DNA of 9,101 bases, taken from NCBI GenBank assembly GCA_007131945.1, contig SLPP01000173.1:1-9101 (forward strand), read 5' to 3'. The stretch is from Paracoccaceae bacterium. GTDB taxonomy: Bacteria > Pseudomonadota > Alphaproteobacteria > Rhodobacterales > Rhodobacteraceae. The notes beneath the pieces were generated by a model. It was given only the letters and a program-made list of their open reading frames with translations. It ran no database searches and was not told where the DNA came from. Both the position numbers and the translations under genes were made by a program. Positions 1-5,801 of this stretch are shown here, one piece after another; position 1 is the first letter of the stretch, and every line of letters starts with the position of its first letter.

Positions 1-260
1 CCCGCGTGCGCGGCTGAACGCGCGGCCCGCGACCGGTCGCGCGCCGACCGGGTACTCCCTCGGCGGCATGAGGTCCGACCCCTTCTCTCCGCCGTTGTCC
101 CGGCCGGCACCCGGTTCGCGCGCGTCCCGTTGCTATCCGGGAAAAGGTTTCATTGCGCTTAACGGCGTCGATTTTCTTATCCAGATCAATAACTTGTAGA
201 AGCGCACAATCTTGTGCACCCCCCGAGTGCATGCGCCACGGGGCCGACAAGGCATCGCCC
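1..260. other. Left-edge region with no recognised gene
   Basis: No convincing complete gene is visible. Positions about 139-215 are clearly A+T-richer than the surroundings, which suggests regulatory DNA. On the minus strand an ATG at 69-67, with a purine-rich AAGGGG about 10 nt upstream, opens a frame that runs off the left edge and reads MPPREYPVGARPVAGRAFSR. It could be the start of a gene lying mostly outside the window, but 23 codons of arginine- and proline-rich sequence in GC-rich DNA are weak evidence and match no family I know. The plus-strand frames are equally open and equally uninformative. The stretch also contains an FNR/DnaA-like element (177-190), an 18-bp inverted repeat (202-219) and one copy of a 20-nt motif found again at 3868-3887. 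Confidence 0.4.
202..219. repeat. 18-bp imperfect palindrome, possible operator
   Basis: The arms GCGCACAA (202-209) and TTGTGCAC (212-219) are inverted with a 2-nt centre and one mismatched pair. No T-run follows on either strand, so a terminator is unlikely. The size and symmetry suit a dimeric repressor site. A second small hairpin, TGCAC (215-219) with GTGCA (227-231), overlaps it. It lies about 40 nt past the stop of the minus-strand oxidoreductase gene and upstream of whatever may start leftward of the window. The binding protein is unknown. Confidence 0.4.
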
Positions 261-1724
261 TCACACCAGCGCGAAGAGCCCCGCCGCCAGCGCCAGCGCC
301 GCGCCGATCCCGGCGAAGGCGAGGCTGCGCCGCCGGTCCTGGCGCGAGGTCGCGCCGCTGGCATAGTCGAAGCGTTCGTAGACCACGTTGCGCATCGGCA
401 GGCCGAGGTCGAGAAGCGCGTCCGAGACCGATGTCACCATCCCCCCCGGCCCGCACATCAGCGCCACGGTCCGTGCCGGGTCGAGCCCCTCAAGCAGCCG
501 GCGCAGCCGGTCGGGGTCGAGCCGGCCGACCTCGCCCGTCCAGCCCTCGGCGCCTTCGCCGCTGAGCAGCATCACGCGCAGAACGAGCGCGCCCCTTGCC
601 GCCTCGATCTCGGGCAGGCAGGCGAACTTGCCGGGCGCGCCCGCGGCATAGGCCAGCCGCACCGGGCGCCGATCGCCGCGCGCGACGAGGTCGCGCAGGA
701 TCCCGACGATCGGCGCGATCCCCACCCCGCCGGCGATCAGCAGGACCGCGTCGCCCGGATGCTCCTCGAGCGCGAATTCGCCATAGGGACCGTCGATGCC
801 GATCGGCGTGCCGGGGGGCAGGCTGCCGATCCGGTTGGTGAAATCGCCCAGTTCCTTGATGATCAGGCTCAGCCCCGGCCGACGCGGGCTGTCGGCGATC
901 GAGAACGGATGGTCGAAGAGCGGGAACCGCCGCCGCCCCTCGGTCATCCAGACGAACTGGCCGGCGTGATAGGCCAGCGGCGGGGTCTTCGGCTCGGGCT
1001 GGATGTCGAGCTCCCACATCCGGTCGGCGAGCCTCTCGACCGAGGCGAGCCGCCAGGGCCGGGCATGCAGCCGCCACCAGCGCCAGCCGTAGAGCGTGGC
1101 CATCACCGCGACCAGCGCCGCCGCCACCGCCCACCAGAAGACCGGCACCGCGCCCAACGCGCTGAACCGCCCCGCGACCAGCGCGTGATGCAGCCCGCCC
1201 GCCGCGGCGGTGACGCCGAGGATCACGTGGCTCGCCCGCCAGACCTCGTAGCGAACCGGCAGCCGCTCGCGCAGGGCCGAGGACAGGACCAGAAGCGCCA
1301 GCGCGGCAAGCGCCACCACCCCGCTGTGATACTGCGGCAGGGTCAGGTAGGCCACGAGCCGCGTCATGCCCCGGTCGGCATCGTCGAGCCAGGTGGGCAG
1401 GACGTAGAAGAGCGGGTGCAGGATGAGCGCGACCAGCACCCACCAGGCGGCAACCTTGTGGAAGGCCATGATCTTGTCGATCCCGAGACGGCCCGACACC
1501 GCCTCGAACCGGCCCGAGGTGACGAACTGCACCGCCATCGCGGCGAGCCCGATCAGCCCCAGCGCCGCGCCCACCTTCTCCCACGGGTCGAGCCGGGCGA
1601 CGAGCGCCGTCTGCGCCAGCGCCAGCGGCAGCAGGCAGGCGATCAGGTAGAGGAAGGCCAGCGCCGGGCCGGGCAGGCGCGGCGCTGTCGGGGCAGGGTC
1701 CGGGGCGGTGCGATCACGGGTCAT
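261..1724 (-). CDS. Ferric-reductase-like transmembrane flavo-haem oxidoreductase
   Basis: The 487-residue protein probably passes electrons from cytosolic NAD(P)H through FAD to membrane b haems and out to the periplasm. Residues about 20-215 form several hydrophobic helices (roughly six). They carry paired histidines spaced as in the ferric reductase/NADPH oxidase family: H89 and H103, then H166 and H179/H180, enough for two b haems. An FAD-binding HPFSIAD lies at 272-278, the nucleotide-binding GGVGIAPI at 332-339 and CGPGGM at 424-429, with the terminal ERF of the domain at 450-452. An extra arginine-rich linker and hydrophobic helix (467-487) end the protein, which is unusual. The start at 1724 was chosen because AAGGAG lies 5 nt upstream; an in-frame ATG at 1793 would overlap the FNR box. 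It diverges from the pentahaem cytochrome gene, its likely redox partner. The true acceptor is inferred, and metal reduction is not shown. Confidence 0.86.
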   Translation of the reverse strand: MTRDRTAPDPAPTAPRLPGPALAFLYLIACLLPLALAQTALVARLDPWEKVGAALGLIGLAAMAVQFVTSGRFEAVSGRLGIDKIMAFHKVAAWWVLVALILHPLFYVLPTWLDDADRGMTRLVAYLTLPQYHSGVVALAALALLVLSSALRERLPVRYEVWRASHVILGVTAAAGGLHHALVAGRFSALGAVPVFWWAVAAALVAVMATLYGWRWWRLHARPWRLASVERLADRMWELDIQPEPKTPPLAYHAGQFVWMTEGRRRFPLFDHPFSIADSPRRPGLSLIIKELGDFTNRIGSLPPGTPIGIDGPYGEFALEEHPGDAVLLIAGGVGIAPIVGILRDLVARGDRRPVRLAYAAGAPGKFACLPEIEAARGALVLRVMLLSGEGAEGWTGEVGRLDPDRLRRLLEGLDPARTVALMCGPGGMVTSVSDALLDLGLPMRNVVYERFDYASGATSRQDRRRSLAFAGIGAALALAAGLFALV

Positions 1725-1779
1725 GCGATCTCCTTCAGCGGCGGCGGGGAACAATTCGGGGGCTTTCCGGGCGCGCGCA

Positions 1780-1793
1780 TTGACGCGGATCAA
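1780..1793. promoter_or_regulatory. FNR/FnrL-type binding site in divergent promoter region
   Basis: The sequence TTGACGCGGATCAA matches the FNR-family consensus TTGAT-N4-ATCAA at nine of ten specified bases, and the flanking A (1779) and T (1794) extend the dyad. Other CRP/FNR members such as the nitric-oxide responders (NnrR/DNR type) use very similar sites. It sits 55 nt from the oxidoreductase start and 67 nt from the cytochrome start, so one dimer could serve both genes. Low-oxygen (or NO) activation is the natural inference. Confidence 0.75.
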
Positions 1794-1818
1794 TGATGGA
1801 CGGATTTTCCTGGCTCAG

Positions 1819-1824
1819 TATCAT
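1819..1824 (+). promoter_or_regulatory. Candidate -10 element of the cytochrome operon
   Basis: TATCAT matches the TATAAT consensus at five of six bases. It places the transcription start near 1829-1832, so the FNR box centre (1786.5) falls about 42-45 bases upstream, close to the class II position near -41.5. No good -35 is present at 1796-1801, as expected for an activator-dependent promoter. The untranslated leader would be about 30 nt. Confidence 0.5.
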
Positions 1825-1860
1825 GCGATGCGACCGAACGTCCTTCCCTGAGGAGATTCC

Positions 1861-2955
1861 ATGCCCCTGCCTCGCATGCTTTCCCGGCTCTGCGCAATCC
1901 TGGCGCTGGCCCTGACCCCCGCCCCGGCAGCGCTGGCCGAGGAGAACCTGACCGGGCTCACCGAACTGGTCGAGAAATGGCTCGCCTCGCCGCATGGCGA
2001 TTACCACTCGCTCTCCTTCACCTACTGGAACGAGGAGGGCGAGATCCCGGTCGCCTGCGCGCATTGCCATTCCGAGCCGTCCTTCGTCGAATGGCTGGGG
2101 GCGGACGGCAGCACGCCGGGCATGATCGAGCATCCGGGCGTGATCAACTCGCCGATCGGCTGCGCCTCGTGCCACACCTCGGCGGCGCATGCGCTCGATG
2201 CCGTCGCCTTCCCCTCGGGCGTGACGGTCGAGGGGCTGGGCTGGAACGCGCTCTGCACCGTCTGCCACCAGGGCCGGCAGTCGACCGAGCAGGTGATGCG
2301 CGCGGTCGAGGGCAAGGATCTGGACGCGGTCTCGTCCGAGCTTTCCTTCCTGAACATCCATTACGGCATCGCCGCGGCGGTGATGCACGGCTCGGAAGTG
2401 CGCGGCGGCTTCCAGTATCCCGGCCGTGACTATGCCGGGCGCTTCCGCCATGTTCCCGGCGCCGATACCTGCGTCGTCTGCCATGACGCTCATACCACGC
2501 AGGTCGAGGTCGATGGCTGCCTGAGCTGCCATCGCGGCGTCGACGACATCCGCGCGATCCGCACCCGGCATGTCGATTTCGACGGCGACGGCGACATCTC
2601 GGGCGGCATCCATGCCGAGATCCTCGGCCTGCAGGGCCAGCTCTACGACGCGATCCGCGCCTATGCCGCCGATGTCGCGGGTATGCCGATCGTCTATGTC
2701 GACGGCCGCTTCCCCTACTACTTCGCCGATCCCGAGGGCCGGGGCGGGCTCGCGCGCGAGGACGCGATCTTCGCCAACCGCTACCAGAACTGGACGCCGC
2801 GGCTTCTGCAGGCCGCCTACAACTACCAGGTGGCGAAGAAGGATCCGGGCGGCTACGTGCACAACCCGGCCTACCTGCTGCAACTCCTGCACGACTCGCT
2901 GGAAAGCCTGTCCGCGCGGGTCGAGATCGACATGGGCCGGTTGCGGCGGCCGTGA
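1861..2955 (+). CDS. Exported pentahaem c-type cytochrome
   Basis: The 364-residue protein is predicted to be periplasmic. Residues 1-26 form a signal peptide with a likely ALA/EE cleavage. Five CXXCH haem-attachment motifs follow: CAHCH 66-70, CASCH 101-105, CTVCH 132-136, CVVCH 204-208 and CLSCH 220-224. Many further histidines (for example 91, 110, 167, 176, 197, 211, 237 and 251) could be distal ligands. DFDGDGDISGG at 239-249 resembles a calcium loop. The haem-free C-terminal third contains an NYQ-KDPG-Y-HNP-Y-LQLL-DS pattern (321-346), which resembles the C-terminal helices of larger multihaem cytochromes of the nitrite/tetrathionate reductase type; that comparison is from memory. AGGAG lies 5 nt before the ATG. 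The gene is divergent from the ferric-reductase-like gene, overlaps the ChaN-like gene and lies downstream of the FNR box. Substrate unknown; I infer an electron carrier or terminal reductase. Confidence 0.88.
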   Translation: MPLPRMLSRLCAILALALTPAPAALAEENLTGLTELVEKWLASPHGDYHSLSFTYWNEEGEIPVACAHCHSEPSFVEWLGADGSTPGMIEHPGVINSPIGCASCHTSAAHALDAVAFPSGVTVEGLGWNALCTVCHQGRQSTEQVMRAVEGKDLDAVSSELSFLNIHYGIAAAVMHGSEVRGGFQYPGRDYAGRFRHVPGADTCVVCHDAHTTQVEVDGCLSCHRGVDDIRAIRTRHVDFDGDGDISGGIHAEILGLQGQLYDAIRAYAADVAGMPIVYVDGRFPYYFADPEGRGGLAREDAIFANRYQNWTPRLLQAAYNYQVAKKDPGGYVHNPAYLLQLLHDSLESLSARVEIDMGRLRRP

Positions 2956-3761
2956 GGTCGCGCGTCGGCGCGTGGCGCGACCCGGCGACCGGCGCGGCGC
3001 TTGCCCATCCGGCGGCGATGGCGCGGGCCGCCGCTGCTGGCGTGGTGCTCCTGGGCGAGAGCCACGACCGCGCCGACCATCACCGCTGGCAGCTTTCGGT
3101 CATGGCCGGGCTCCTGGCACATCGGGCCGACATGGTCGCGGGCTTCGAGATGTTCCCCGCCGCGGCCGACCCGGTGCTCGCCGACTGGGTGGCCGGGCGG
3201 CTGGGCGAGGCGGAGTTCCTCGAGAGGGTCGAATGGGGTCGCGTCTGGGGCTTCGCCGCCGATCTCTACCTGCCGCTCTTCCGCTTCTGCCGGCTGCACC
3301 GGGTGGCGATGATCGGGCTCAACTGCGACCGCGGCCTGGTGCGCCGGGTGGGCGCCGAGGGCTGGGAGGCGATCCCCAAGTCCGAACGCGAGGGAATCAC
3401 CCCCGCCGCGCCGGCGACCGAGGCCTACCGGCGCTACCTGTTCGAGATGACCGGCGGGCGGCGCGAAGGCCGCGCGGCGCAGCATCCGATGGATCCGGCA
3501 TTCGACCGCTTCGTGCGCGCCCAGCAGGCCTGGGACCGCGCCTTTGCCTGCCGGATCGCGGATGCCCGCGCACGGCCCGGCGCGCCGCTTGTGGTGGGGA
3601 TCATCGGGCGGGGGCATCTGGAATATCGCGGCGGCACCCCGCGCCAGCTGGAGGACCTGGGCGTGAGCGGGGCGATGGTGCTGCTGCCGATGGATGCGGG
3701 GAGCGAGGTGCCGGAAGGGATCGGCGATGCCGTCTTCGGGGTCGAGGCGGCGCCGGGGTGA
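2952..3761 (+). CDS. ChaN-like haem-binding-family protein without a signal peptide
   Basis: The 269-residue product matches the Cofac_haem_bdg (ChaN) family, related to the TraB/Tiki/EreA fold. Visible signatures are GESHDR (35-40), HH (43-44) with Q47, GFEMF (64-68), and the C-terminal GRGHLEYRGGTPRQL block (219-233) containing the conserved GH and the GG-TP turn. Family members bind haem, and some, such as Campylobacter ChaN, are surface lipoproteins. This protein begins directly with domain sequence and has neither signal peptide nor lipobox, so as annotated it would be cytosolic. The GTG start is chosen because it overlaps the cytochrome stop in a GTGA arrangement, implying coupled translation; no strong ribosome site is visible. 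An ATG at 3018 would cut into the family's N-terminal segment. A role in haem handling or a hydrolase activity is inferred. Confidence 0.82.
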   Translation: MRSRVGAWRDPATGAALAHPAAMARAAAAGVVLLGESHDRADHHRWQLSVMAGLLAHRADMVAGFEMFPAAADPVLADWVAGRLGEAEFLERVEWGRVWGFAADLYLPLFRFCRLHRVAMIGLNCDRGLVRRVGAEGWEAIPKSEREGITPAAPATEAYRRYLFEMTGGRREGRAAQHPMDPAFDRFVRAQQAWDRAFACRIADARARPGAPLVVGIIGRGHLEYRGGTPRQLEDLGVSGAMVLLPMDAGSEVPEGIGDAVFGVEAAPG

Positions 3762-3766
3762 GGGGG

Positions 3767-3814
3767 GTGACGGGGCGTGACGGGGGGCGGTGTGACGGCG
3801 GCAGTGTGACGGGG
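3767..3814 (+). repeat. Cluster of GTGACGG repeats
   Basis: Directly after the ChaN-like stop codon, GTGACGG occurs at 3767, 3777, 3792 and 3806, mostly as GTGACGGGG, with irregular spacing of 10, 15 and 14 nt. A fifth GTGACGGGG lies at 3920-3928, near the end of ubiG. The stretch is noncoding in all frames I can support. It may be slippage-derived, a protein-binding array, or compositional noise in G-rich DNA. Confidence 0.5.
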
Positions 3815-3835
3815 CGTGCAAATTTGCACGCCTTT
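3813..3835 (+). terminator. Candidate terminator of the cytochrome/ChaN operon
   Basis: GGCGTGCAAATTTGCACGCC (3813-3832) is a perfect 20-nt palindrome followed by TTT. As RNA it gives a strong 7-bp GC-rich stem plus A-U pairs and a small loop. The T-tract is short, so intrinsic termination may be weak. It lies 51 nt past the last stop codon and before a convergent gene, the expected place for a terminator. The same symmetry would also suit a repressor operator. Confidence 0.5.
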
Positions 3836-3847
3836 CCAACCATCTGT

Positions 3848-3885
3848 TTTCATTGCAGTTCCTGATCCCGTTAACCACAATGAAA
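3848..3885. repeat. Inverted repeat between convergent genes
   Basis: TTTCATTG (3848-3855) and CAATGAAA (3878-3885) are exact inverted 8-mers 22 nt apart. The right arm is embedded in a motif also present at 146-165. The spacing is long for an intrinsic terminator and there is no T-run after either arm. Function unknown. Confidence 0.4.
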
Positions 3886-3892
3886 GCTCTGG

Positions 3893-3936
3893 AAAACGAC
3901 GCGCCGACGCCCGCCGGCCGTGACGGGGTCGCGTCG
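3893..3936 (-). terminator. Candidate terminator of ubiG
   Basis: On the minus strand, just after the ubiG stop, CGACGCG (3936-3930) can pair with CGCGTCG (3903-3897), followed at once by TTTT (3896-3893). The 26-nt interior is GC-rich and can fold further. The long loop makes this a weaker call than a compact hairpin. Confidence 0.4.
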
Positions 3937-3941
3937 CGCGG

Positions 3942-4688
3942 TCAATCCACGGGGCGGCGGATGGCGGCGGTGACGTAGTTCACCGAGAGGTCGCGCGACG
4001 ACAGCGACCAGGACCAGCGCACCGGGTTGAACACCATGCCCTTGCGGTCCACCGGGTCGAGCCCGGCCTGGCGCAGGAGCTCGTAAAGCTCGTCGGGCGT
4101 GATGAACTTCGCCCATTCGTGCGTGCCCTTGGGCAGCCAGCGCATGACGTATTCGGCACCGACGATGGCCATGACGAAGCTTTTCGCATTGCGGTTGATC
4201 GTCGAGGTGACCATCAGCCCGCCGGGACGCAGCAGCTGGCGGCAGGCGGTCAGGTAGGCCAGCGGGTCGGCGACATGCTCGACCACCTCCATGTTGAGGA
4301 CCACGTCGAAGCTCTCGCGCGCCTCGACCATCGCCTCGGCGGTGGTGTGGCGGTAGTCGATGGCGAGCCCCGACTGCTCGGCATGCAGGCGCGCGACGGG
4401 GATGTTGCGCTCGGCGGCGTCGGCGCCGACCACCTCGGCGCCGAGCCGCGCCATCGGCTCGGCGAGCAGCCCGCCACCGCAGCCGATATCCAGCAGACGC
4501 AGCCCGGCGAAGGGCCGGTCGGCCGTCGGGTCGCGGTCGAACTCGGCCGCGATCTGGCCGGTGATGTAGTCGAGCCGGCAGGGATTGAGCATGTGCAGCG
4601 GCTTGAACTTGCCCTCGGGATCCCACCATTCGGCGGCCATGGCCTCGAACTTGGCGATCTCGGCGGGGTCGATGGTCGTGGTGCTCAT
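3942..4688 (-). CDS. ubiG: Ubiquinone biosynthesis O-methyltransferase UbiG
   Basis: This 248-residue SAM-dependent methyltransferase should catalyse both O-methylations of ubiquinone biosynthesis (the polyprenyl-catechol and 3-demethylubiquinol steps). Visible features are the N-terminal [23 protein letters not shown] block (14-36), conserved in UbiG; SAM motif [10 protein letters not shown] (65-73); the acidic GAD end of strand 2 (88-90); [13 protein letters not shown] (127-139); the post-motif LLRPGG (152-157); and the TINRNAKSF and [14 protein letters not shown] segments (163-171, 185-198) typical of the family. The length is near the E. coli enzyme (240 residues). The start at 4688 has GGAG 8 nt upstream. 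It is divergent from pip and convergent with the ChaN-like gene, so it is probably monocistronic. I see nothing abnormal in it. Confidence 0.96.
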   Translation of the reverse strand: MSTTTIDPAEIAKFEAMAAEWWDPEGKFKPLHMLNPCRLDYITGQIAAEFDRDPTADRPFAGLRLLDIGCGGGLLAEPMARLGAEVVGADAAERNIPVARLHAEQSGLAIDYRHTTAEAMVEARESFDVVLNMEVVEHVADPLAYLTACRQLLRPGGLMVTSTINRNAKSFVMAIVGAEYVMRWLPKGTHEWAKFITPDELYELLRQAGLDPVDRKGMVFNPVRWSWSLSSRDLSVNYVTAAIRRPVD

Positions 4689-4716
4689 GCGGTCGGCTCC
4701 GGTGTTTCCTCTCCGT

Positions 4717-4736
4717 CCCCGTGGCACGGGGCCGTG
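4717..4736. repeat. Overlapping palindromes in the ubiG-pip gap
   Basis: CCCCGTG (4717-4723) and CACGGGG (4725-4731) form a perfect inverted repeat around one base. The right arm also pairs as CACGG (4725-4729) with CCGTG (4732-4736). They lie where the -35 region of pip would be, and in the untranslated leader of ubiG. They could be an operator or simply GC-rich symmetry. Confidence 0.35.
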
Positions 4737-4742
4737 CGAGCG

Positions 4743-4750
4743 TATATAGT
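4743..4750. promoter_or_regulatory. TATATAGT, possible shared -10 for pip and ubiG
   Basis: TATATAGT is the only A+T-rich stretch in the 69-nt gap. Read on the plus strand as TATATA or TATAGT it predicts a start at about 4755-4758, essentially at the pip ATG. Read on the minus strand, TATATA would start ubiG near 4736. The -35 matches are poor in both directions (TGGCAC at 4722-4727 for pip). Confidence 0.45.
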
Positions 4751-4757
4751 CCGACGC

Positions 4758-5747
4758 ATGGACAAGTCCCCAGAGCAAAACAGCGCGGCCGCCTTCCTCT
4801 ATCCGCCGATCGAGCCCCTCTCGCGGCGGATGCTTGAGGTCGGCGGGGGGCACGAGGTCTATGTCGAGGAATGCGGAAGCGCCGACGGGATGCCGGTCAT
4901 CGTCCTGCATGGCGGGCCCGGCGGCGGGACGAGCCCGATGATGCGGCGCTTCTTCGACCCGGCGATCTATCGCGCCGTGCTCTTCGACCAGCGCGGCTGC
5001 GGCCGCTCGCGCCCGCATGCCAGCGTCGAGGCGAACACGACGCAGGACCTGATCGCCGATATCGAGCGCATCCGCACCGCGCTGGGGATCGACCGCTGGG
5101 TGGTCTTCGGCGGCAGTTGGGGGGCGACGCTGGCGCTGGCCTACGCCCAGGCGCATCCCGAGCGCGCCGCCTACCTGGTGCTGCGCGGCGTCTTCCTCGG
5201 CACGGCGGCGGAACTGCAGTGGTTCTACGGCGGCGGCGCGGGCAAGTTCCATCCCGAACTCTGGGCGCGCTTCACCGACCCGATCCCCGAGGGCGAGCGC
5301 GGCGACCTGATCGCGGCCTATCACGCGCGGCTCTTCTCGGGCGTCTTCGCCACCGAGACGCGCTATGCCCGGCTCTGGGCGGAATGGGAGAACGCGCTGG
5401 CGACGGTCGATGCGCGCACGCCGGGCGAGACGCCGGTCGATTACGCCCGCGCCTTCGCGCGGCTCGAGAATCACTATTTCATGAACCGCTGCTTTCTCGA
5501 CTACGACGGCCAGCTGCTGGCCGAGACGGCGCGGATGCGCGGCGTCGCCGGCACGATCGTGCAGGGCCGGCTCGACATGATCTGCCCGCCGGGTACCGCC
5601 TGGGCGCTGCACCGCACCTGGCCGGAAAGCGAGCTGCGCATGGTGCCGATGGCCGGGCACGCGCTTTCGGAACCCGCGATCACCGCCGAGCTCGTCAAGA
5701 CCATGGACCGTCTGCATCGGCGGCAGGTGGAGCTGGGCCTCGGCTGA
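4758..5747 (+). CDS. pip: Proline iminopeptidase (peptidase family S33)
   Basis: The 329-residue alpha/beta-hydrolase removes N-terminal proline from peptides, normally in the cytoplasm; no signal peptide is present. The oxyanion loop HGGPGGG is at 51-57, FDQRGCGRS at 76-84, and the nucleophile elbow GGSWG puts the catalytic serine at 120. Asp273 (in GRLDMICPP) and His301 (in AGHALSEP) complete the triad. Cap residues such as WEN (210-212) and ENHYF (237-241) are typical of prolyl iminopeptidases. The length fits the proteobacterial form. No Shine-Dalgarno sequence precedes the ATG, and a -10-like TATAGT ends only 7 nt before it, so the mRNA may be leaderless. It is divergent from ubiG and upstream of the rimP operon, which has its own promoter. 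Confidence 0.93.
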   Translation: MDKSPEQNSAAAFLYPPIEPLSRRMLEVGGGHEVYVEECGSADGMPVIVLHGGPGGGTSPMMRRFFDPAIYRAVLFDQRGCGRSRPHASVEANTTQDLIADIERIRTALGIDRWVVFGGSWGATLALAYAQAHPERAAYLVLRGVFLGTAAELQWFYGGGAGKFHPELWARFTDPIPEGERGDLIAAYHARLFSGVFATETRYARLWAEWENALATVDARTPGETPVDYARAFARLENHYFMNRCFLDYDGQLLAETARMRGVAGTIVQGRLDMICPPGTAWALHRTWPESELRMVPMAGHALSEPAITAELVKTMDRLHRRQVELGLG

Positions 5748-5766
5748 CAGCCCCGACCGAAAGCCC

Positions 5767-5795
5767 TTGCGTTCGGCGCGGGCGGGGCCTATATG
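5767..5795 (+). promoter_or_regulatory. Sigma-70-type promoter of the rimP-nusA-infB operon
   Basis: TTGCGT (5767-5772) and TATATG (5790-5795) are separated by exactly 17 nt. TTG plus a GC-rich spacer is common in strong alphaproteobacterial housekeeping promoters. The predicted start is an A near 5802, giving an untranslated leader of about 90 nt before rimP. Confidence 0.7.
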
Positions 5796-5801
5796 CAGCG
5801 C

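Noticed and set aside
177..185. DnaA box TTATCCAGA
   Set aside because: A single 9-mer with one mismatch and no cluster of similar boxes does not support an origin or DnaA control.
153..1796. Long plus-strand open frame (547 codons) across the oxidoreductase gene
   Set aside because: It is antisense to a gene with clear motifs, is rich in Arg, Pro, Gln and His in the way GC-rich shadow frames are, and matches no family.
3880..3978. Small plus-strand frame of 32 codons beginning in the repeated motif
   Set aside because: No ribosome site, it overlaps the end of ubiG in antisense, and the equivalent ATG in the other motif copy meets a stop after six codons.
4722..4737. Sigma-54 promoter starting TGGCAC before pip
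   Set aside because: The -24-like TGGCAC is present but the -12 GC is not at the required spacing.
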